Shown: positions 61,102 through 64,000 of the stretch, one piece after another
Layout: the number at the start of each line of letters is the position of its first letter
How positions within the stretch are numbered: the stretch's first letter is position 1
Source of the DNA: Microbacterium paraoxydans
GTDB taxonomy: Bacteria; Actinomycetota; Actinomycetes; Actinomycetales; Microbacteriaceae
Direction: 5' to 3'
Length of the DNA: 64,000 bases
NCBI RefSeq assembly: GCF_019056515.1
Contig: NZ_CP064873.1
Coordinates: forward strand, 3,162,001-3,226,000
The notes under the pieces: model-generated
Told to the model about the DNA's origin: nothing
Databases searched by the model: none
Seen by the model: only the letters and a program-made list of their open reading frames with translations
Made by a program: the position numbers and the translations under genes

Positions 61102-61135
61102 CGTGGTAGGGCGCCGGACGCGGCGCCCTACCACG
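61102..61135 (-). terminator. Intercistronic hairpin after the binding-protein gene
   Basis: CGTGGTAGGGCGCCG and its exact complement form a 15-bp stem with a 4-base loop, 6 bases after the binding-protein stop and 15 bases before the permease start. It should act as an attenuator or 3'-end stabiliser. Confidence 0.75.
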
Positions 61136-61141
61136 CTCGGA

Positions 61142-62425
61142 TCAGGAGGAGGGGGTGAACCAGGTGGAGATGCCCGACTGCAGGTCGGCGCCCAGCTGCT
61201 CCGGGGTCTTCTGACCGAGGAACATGGCCTGAATGTCCGGGCCGAGCACCGCGGTGCCGGTCGGGTCGCCGTACCGGAAGTCGACGAGCAGCAGGTACGG
61301 AGCCGGGTTGGCGGTGTACTGCTCGTTCATCTCCTGCATGAGCGGGTCGGAGTACTCCACCCCGGGGAGCGCGGAGAACTGGTCGACCTCGTCGGCGACG
61401 AGCTGGCCGAACTCCTTCGTCGTCATCCAGTTGAGCAGCTCGGTGGCCGCCTCCTGATTCTCGCTGGCCGCGTTGATGCCGAAGCTGCCGTCCGCGTAGC
61501 CCGGGGTGACCGCGTGGTCGAGAGCACTGTCGGGGGACGGCGGGACCTCGTAGACGCCCCACTCGGTGTCGGGCGCGGAGCTCTGGAACGTGGGCAGGTC
61601 GAACGAGCCGCCGGGCCACTGCGCGGCCTGGCCCGAGGTGAACTGCAGGACGGCGTCGGCGACGGCGATCGCGTTGACGTTCTTGTCGAGGTACTTCTGC
61701 ATGTCCTGCACGATCTGCAGCGAGGACACGTAGGCAGGGTCGGTGAAGTCGACGTCGCCGGCGAGTACCTTCTCCTCGAAGTCCGCACCGCCGTAGTGCG
61801 CCGAACCGACGATGTCGTGGAACATCGGCAGGACCCAGTCCTCGCGGGCGCCGAGCGCCATGGGGGTGACGCCCTCCTTGAGAAGGGTCTCCTGCAGCTC
61901 GATGAACTCGTCCCAGTCGGTGGGCTCCTCGAGGCCCATCTCGTCGAACATGGTCTTGTTGTAGAACATCTGCATGGTCTGGTACGCGAAGGGGACGCCG
62001 TAGGTCTTGCCGTCGTCCTTGCCCTGGGCCGCGCGCAGGACCGTGGGGTCGAACTGGTCGAGACCGTCGACGATGTCGTCGATCGGCACGATCTGCTCCG
62101 ACTGGATCGCCGACTGCACGCCGCCATAGGCGCGCAGCATCGCGATGTCCGGACCGTCGCTGCCCTCGAGGCCGGTGGCGAGGATCTGGTTGTACTCGGT
62201 GGGCTGGAAGCCCTCGAACTCGATGGTGACGCCGGGGTGGGACTCTTCGTAGGCGTCGAACACGGCCTCCCACTTCGGGGACGACGAGGCCTGCCAGGAC
62301 CAGATGGTCAGGGTGACATCATCCTGACCATCGCCGCTCGAGGCTGCGGGCGCGCAGCCGGCGACGGCGAGTCCGGCGACCAGGATCCCTCCGGTGAGAG
62401 CGAGGCGGACGGGGCGGTTTCGCAT
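61142..62425 (-). CDS. CUT1 ABC transporter substrate-binding lipoprotein (probable amino-sugar/muropeptide)
   Basis: The 427-residue protein has a lipoprotein signal with lipobox VAGC (Cys about 24) and a family-1 solute-binding fold (LTIWSWQASSSPKWEAVFDAYEE). It opens the operon binding protein-permease-permease-hydrolase and is divergent from the RpiR gene. Because the operon and its divergent partner encode AmiE-like, MurR-like and NamZ-like proteins, the cargo is probably a MurNAc-containing fragment. That assignment is contextual. GAGAGGAA lies 6-8 bases before the ATG. Confidence 0.9.
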   Translation of the reverse strand: MRNRPVRLALTGGILVAGLAVAGCAPAASSGDGQDDVTLTIWSWQASSSPKWEAVFDAYEESHPGVTIEFEGFQPTEYNQILATGLEGSDGPDIAMLRAYGGVQSAIQSEQIVPIDDIVDGLDQFDPTVLRAAQGKDDGKTYGVPFAYQTMQMFYNKTMFDEMGLEEPTDWDEFIELQETLLKEGVTPMALGAREDWVLPMFHDIVGSAHYGGADFEEKVLAGDVDFTDPAYVSSLQIVQDMQKYLDKNVNAIAVADAVLQFTSGQAAQWPGGSFDLPTFQSSAPDTEWGVYEVPPSPDSALDHAVTPGYADGSFGINAASENQEAATELLNWMTTKEFGQLVADEVDQFSALPGVEYSDPLMQEMNEQYTANPAPYLLLVDFRYGDPTGTAVLGPDIQAMFLGQKTPEQLGADLQSGISTWFTPSS

Positions 62426-62513
62426 GGTGTTCCTCTCGGGTGACGTCTTCGTCGCGGCACGGGGACGATGCCGACACTGCCACTGTGGGCAATCTCTTAC
62501 AAAAATGCAAGCG

Positions 62514-62522
62514 TTTCTGAAA
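62514..62522. promoter_or_regulatory. RpiR/MurR-type operator candidate
   Basis: TTTCTGAAA is a palindrome around one base, within an AT-rich island (62497-62528) that contrasts with the surrounding GC-rich DNA. It lies between the divergent binding-protein and RpiR genes. RpiR-family sites are typically GAAA/TTTC palindromes. Confidence 0.45.
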
Positions 62523-62562
62523 ATTCCTACCGAGTGCGGACCCGACCTGCCATCATGGGCTC

Positions 62563-63429
62563 GTGCCGAACAGTGTCGTGACAGCCATCCATCAGCGCCT
62601 CTCCGCGCTCACCCCCACGGAACGCCGCATCGCCGAACGCGTGCTCGCCGAACCGCAGGCGGTCCTGGAGAACTCCATCACCCGCCTCGCCGAGGAGTGC
62701 GGGGTGTCGGTCGCCAGCGTCGCCCGCTTCACCCGCAGCCTCGGGTTCCCCGGGTACCCCGACCTGCGGATCGCCCTGGCCGGAGAGCTCACGCGGAGCG
62801 CGTCCGAGCGCGAGCGCTTCCAGGTGTCCGCGGGGGATGTGAGCCGCCACGACGACGCCGCGACCACGGTGCGCAAGATCGCCTTCGCGGAGGCCGAGGC
62901 CATCGAGCGCACCGCCCGCCAGCTCGACATCGCCGAGCTGGAGCGGTGCGTCGCCGTGGTCCGCGGCGCGCGTCGTATCGACATCTACGGCGCGGCCTCC
63001 AGCGGACTCGCCGCGCAGGACCTTGAGCAGAAGCTCCATCGCGCCGGCCTCGTCGCCCAGGCGCGGACCGACCACCACCTCGCCCTCACCGGCGCCGCGC
63101 TCCTGGACGATCGGGACGCCGCGATCGCCATCTCGCACTCCGGCCGCACCCTGGAGATCGTGCAGGCGGCCGAGGTGGCCGCCGCCGCCGGCGCCACCAC
63201 CATCGCCATCACCAACAACCCGCGCTCGCCGCTCGCCCGCGCGTGCGCGCACACCCTCGTCACGGCGGTGTCGGAGTCGACCTTCCGCTCCGGCGCGATG
63301 GCCAGCCGCATCGCCCAGCTCGCCGTCCTCGACTTCCTCTACACGCGCATCGCCCAGGCCGACTACGACCGGATCTCCGCGAACCTCCAGCGCACGCACG
63401 ACGCCGTCACCGCTCACAGAATCGATTGA
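62563..63429 (+). CDS. RpiR-family regulator with SIS domain (MurR-like)
   Basis: The 288-residue protein has an N-terminal RpiR helix-turn-helix (about 1-77, LTPTERRIAERVLAEP, SVASVARFTRSLGFPGYPDLRIAL) and a SIS sugar-phosphate domain (about 120-265). The SIS domain includes IDIYGAASSGLAAQDLEQKLHRAG, AIAISHSGRTLEIVQ and TTIAITNN. Proteins of this build sense sugar phosphates; MurR senses MurNAc-6-P. The GTG start at 62563 is the first in a good context. It precedes namZ by 3 bases on the same strand, so both are one transcript. Confidence 0.88.
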   Translation: MPNSVVTAIHQRLSALTPTERRIAERVLAEPQAVLENSITRLAEECGVSVASVARFTRSLGFPGYPDLRIALAGELTRSASERERFQVSAGDVSRHDDAATTVRKIAFAEAEAIERTARQLDIAELERCVAVVRGARRIDIYGAASSGLAAQDLEQKLHRAGLVAQARTDHHLALTGAALLDDRDAAIAISHSGRTLEIVQAAEVAAAAGATTIAITNNPRSPLARACAHTLVTAVSESTFRSGAMASRIAQLAVLDFLYTRIAQADYDRISANLQRTHDAVTAHRID

Positions 63430-63432
63430 TCA

Positions 63433-64000
63433 TGCAGCTCGGAATCGACCGCCTCCTCCACGACGACCTGACGCAGCCGCAGCGGGACCGCCTCCGGGGC
63501 GCCCGCCTCGGGATGGTCACGAACGACCTGGCCCTCACCTCGACCCTCGCCCGTGGACGCGCAGGCCTCGCCGACGCCGGATTCCCGCTCACGCTCCTCT
63601 TCGGCCCCGAGCACGGCCTCGACGGCCGGGCCAGGGAGGGAGAGCTGATCGGGGATCTGCGGGACACGCTGACAGGGCTCCCGGTGCGCAGCCTCTACGG
63701 CGCGGACGTGCGTCCCGCGGCCGCCGACCTCGCCGACCTCGACATCGTGCTCGTCGACCTTCCCGACGTGGGTGCGCGTTTCTACACCTACATCTGGACG
63801 ATGAGCCATGTGCTTGAGGCGTGCGCCGACGCGGGCGTCGCCGTGATGGTGCTCGACCGCCCGAATCCGCTCGGCGGACGCCTGGAGCAAGCCGAGGGGC
63901 CGATGCTCGACGAGGCGGCGAACTCGCTCGTCGGGCGGTGGACGATGCCCGTCCGCCATGGTCTGACGATCGGCGAGCTCGCGCGGCACTGGGTGCGCAC
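63433..64000 (+). CDS. namZ: Exo-beta-N-acetylmuramidase NamZ (DUF1343/GH171), 5' part
   Basis: The first 189 codons are present; the gene runs off the right edge. The product begins MQLGIDRLLHDDL without a signal peptide. It contains the family blocks FGPEHGLDGRAREGE, SLYGADVRP, LVDLPDVGARFYTYIWTM, VLDRPNPLGG and GRWTMPVRHGLTIGELA. These match the DUF1343 proteins identified in Bacillus as exo-N-acetylmuramidases. The enzyme releases MurNAc from the non-reducing end of peptidoglycan fragments. Lack of a signal suggests it works in the cytoplasm on imported fragments, unlike the secreted Bacillus enzyme. It follows the RpiR gene by 3 bases. Confidence 0.88.

Overview
The window is very GC-rich, densely coded bacterial DNA with short intergenic gaps; no gap between genes exceeds about 300 bases. 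The gene set (an HspR-controlled dnaK operon with HAIR operators, many LacI/GntR-controlled sugar ABC transporter operons, a DUF3817 membrane protein, tctCBA) points to an actinobacterium, most likely Microbacteriaceae and probably Microbacterium. That assignment is inference from gene content and codon style; there is no rRNA in the window. I saw no tRNA, rRNA, CRISPR array, insertion sequence or phage gene.

Region 1 (1-16.8 kb). After the 5' end of a glycosyltransferase gene and two unknown genes comes a complete-looking locus for high-mannose N-glycan use. It holds an intracellular GH38 alpha-mannosidase, a LacI regulator, a GH5-type hydrolase resembling N-glycan-core beta-mannosidases, a three-gene CUT1 ABC importer, an intracellular GH92 alpha-mannosidase and a secreted Endo H-like GH18 endoglycosidase. 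Five related operators (CTnnAnCGnTnnAG) sit in front of every transcription unit. The implied route: Endo H releases the glycan outside, the importer takes up the oligosaccharide, GH92/GH38 trim alpha-mannose, and GH5 splits the last Man-beta-GlcNAc bond. A P-type metal ATPase follows.

Region 2 (16.8-28.9 kb). Two paralogous small membrane/coiled-coil genes flank an L-fucose-isomerase-like/FGGY-kinase operon. A second LacI gene follows, and then an operon of ABC importer, enolase-superfamily dehydratase, SDR (with a frameshift at its very end) and DapA-like aldolase. The palindrome GAAATCGATTTC precedes both operons, and a variant precedes the LacI gene. A GntR/FCD regulator lies upstream.

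Region 3 (28.9-37 kb). A tctCBA tripartite tricarboxylate transporter operon with its own DapA-like enzyme is followed by a truncated methyltransferase remnant and a further CUT1 importer operon. The tctC promoter lies inside a perfect 30-bp palindrome. Its core recurs in front of a GntR gene 9 kb away (42.2 kb).

Region 4 (37-51.2 kb). A translationally coupled operon combines a GAF-SpoIIE phosphatase, a cellulose-synthase-like GT2, a STAS antagonist and an RsbW-like kinase. DoxX, GntR, the dnaK-grpE-dnaJ-hspR operon, MerR, DUF3817, AraC, an MFS exporter and a RIO-type kinase preceded by a tiny leader ORF follow.

Region 5 (51.2-58 kb). This is a probable guanidino/arginine-derivative catabolic cluster: agmatinase-family ureohydrolase, 2-ketoarginine-decarboxylase-like TPP enzyme, NfdA/YtcJ-like amidohydrolase, MHS-family transporter and a divergent tandem Lrp regulator.

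Region 6 (58.2-64 kb). This is a probable peptidoglycan (MurNAc) recovery cluster: beta-lactamase-fold hydrolase, CUT1 importer, MurR-like RpiR regulator and the start of namZ (exo-N-acetylmuramidase), which runs off the window.
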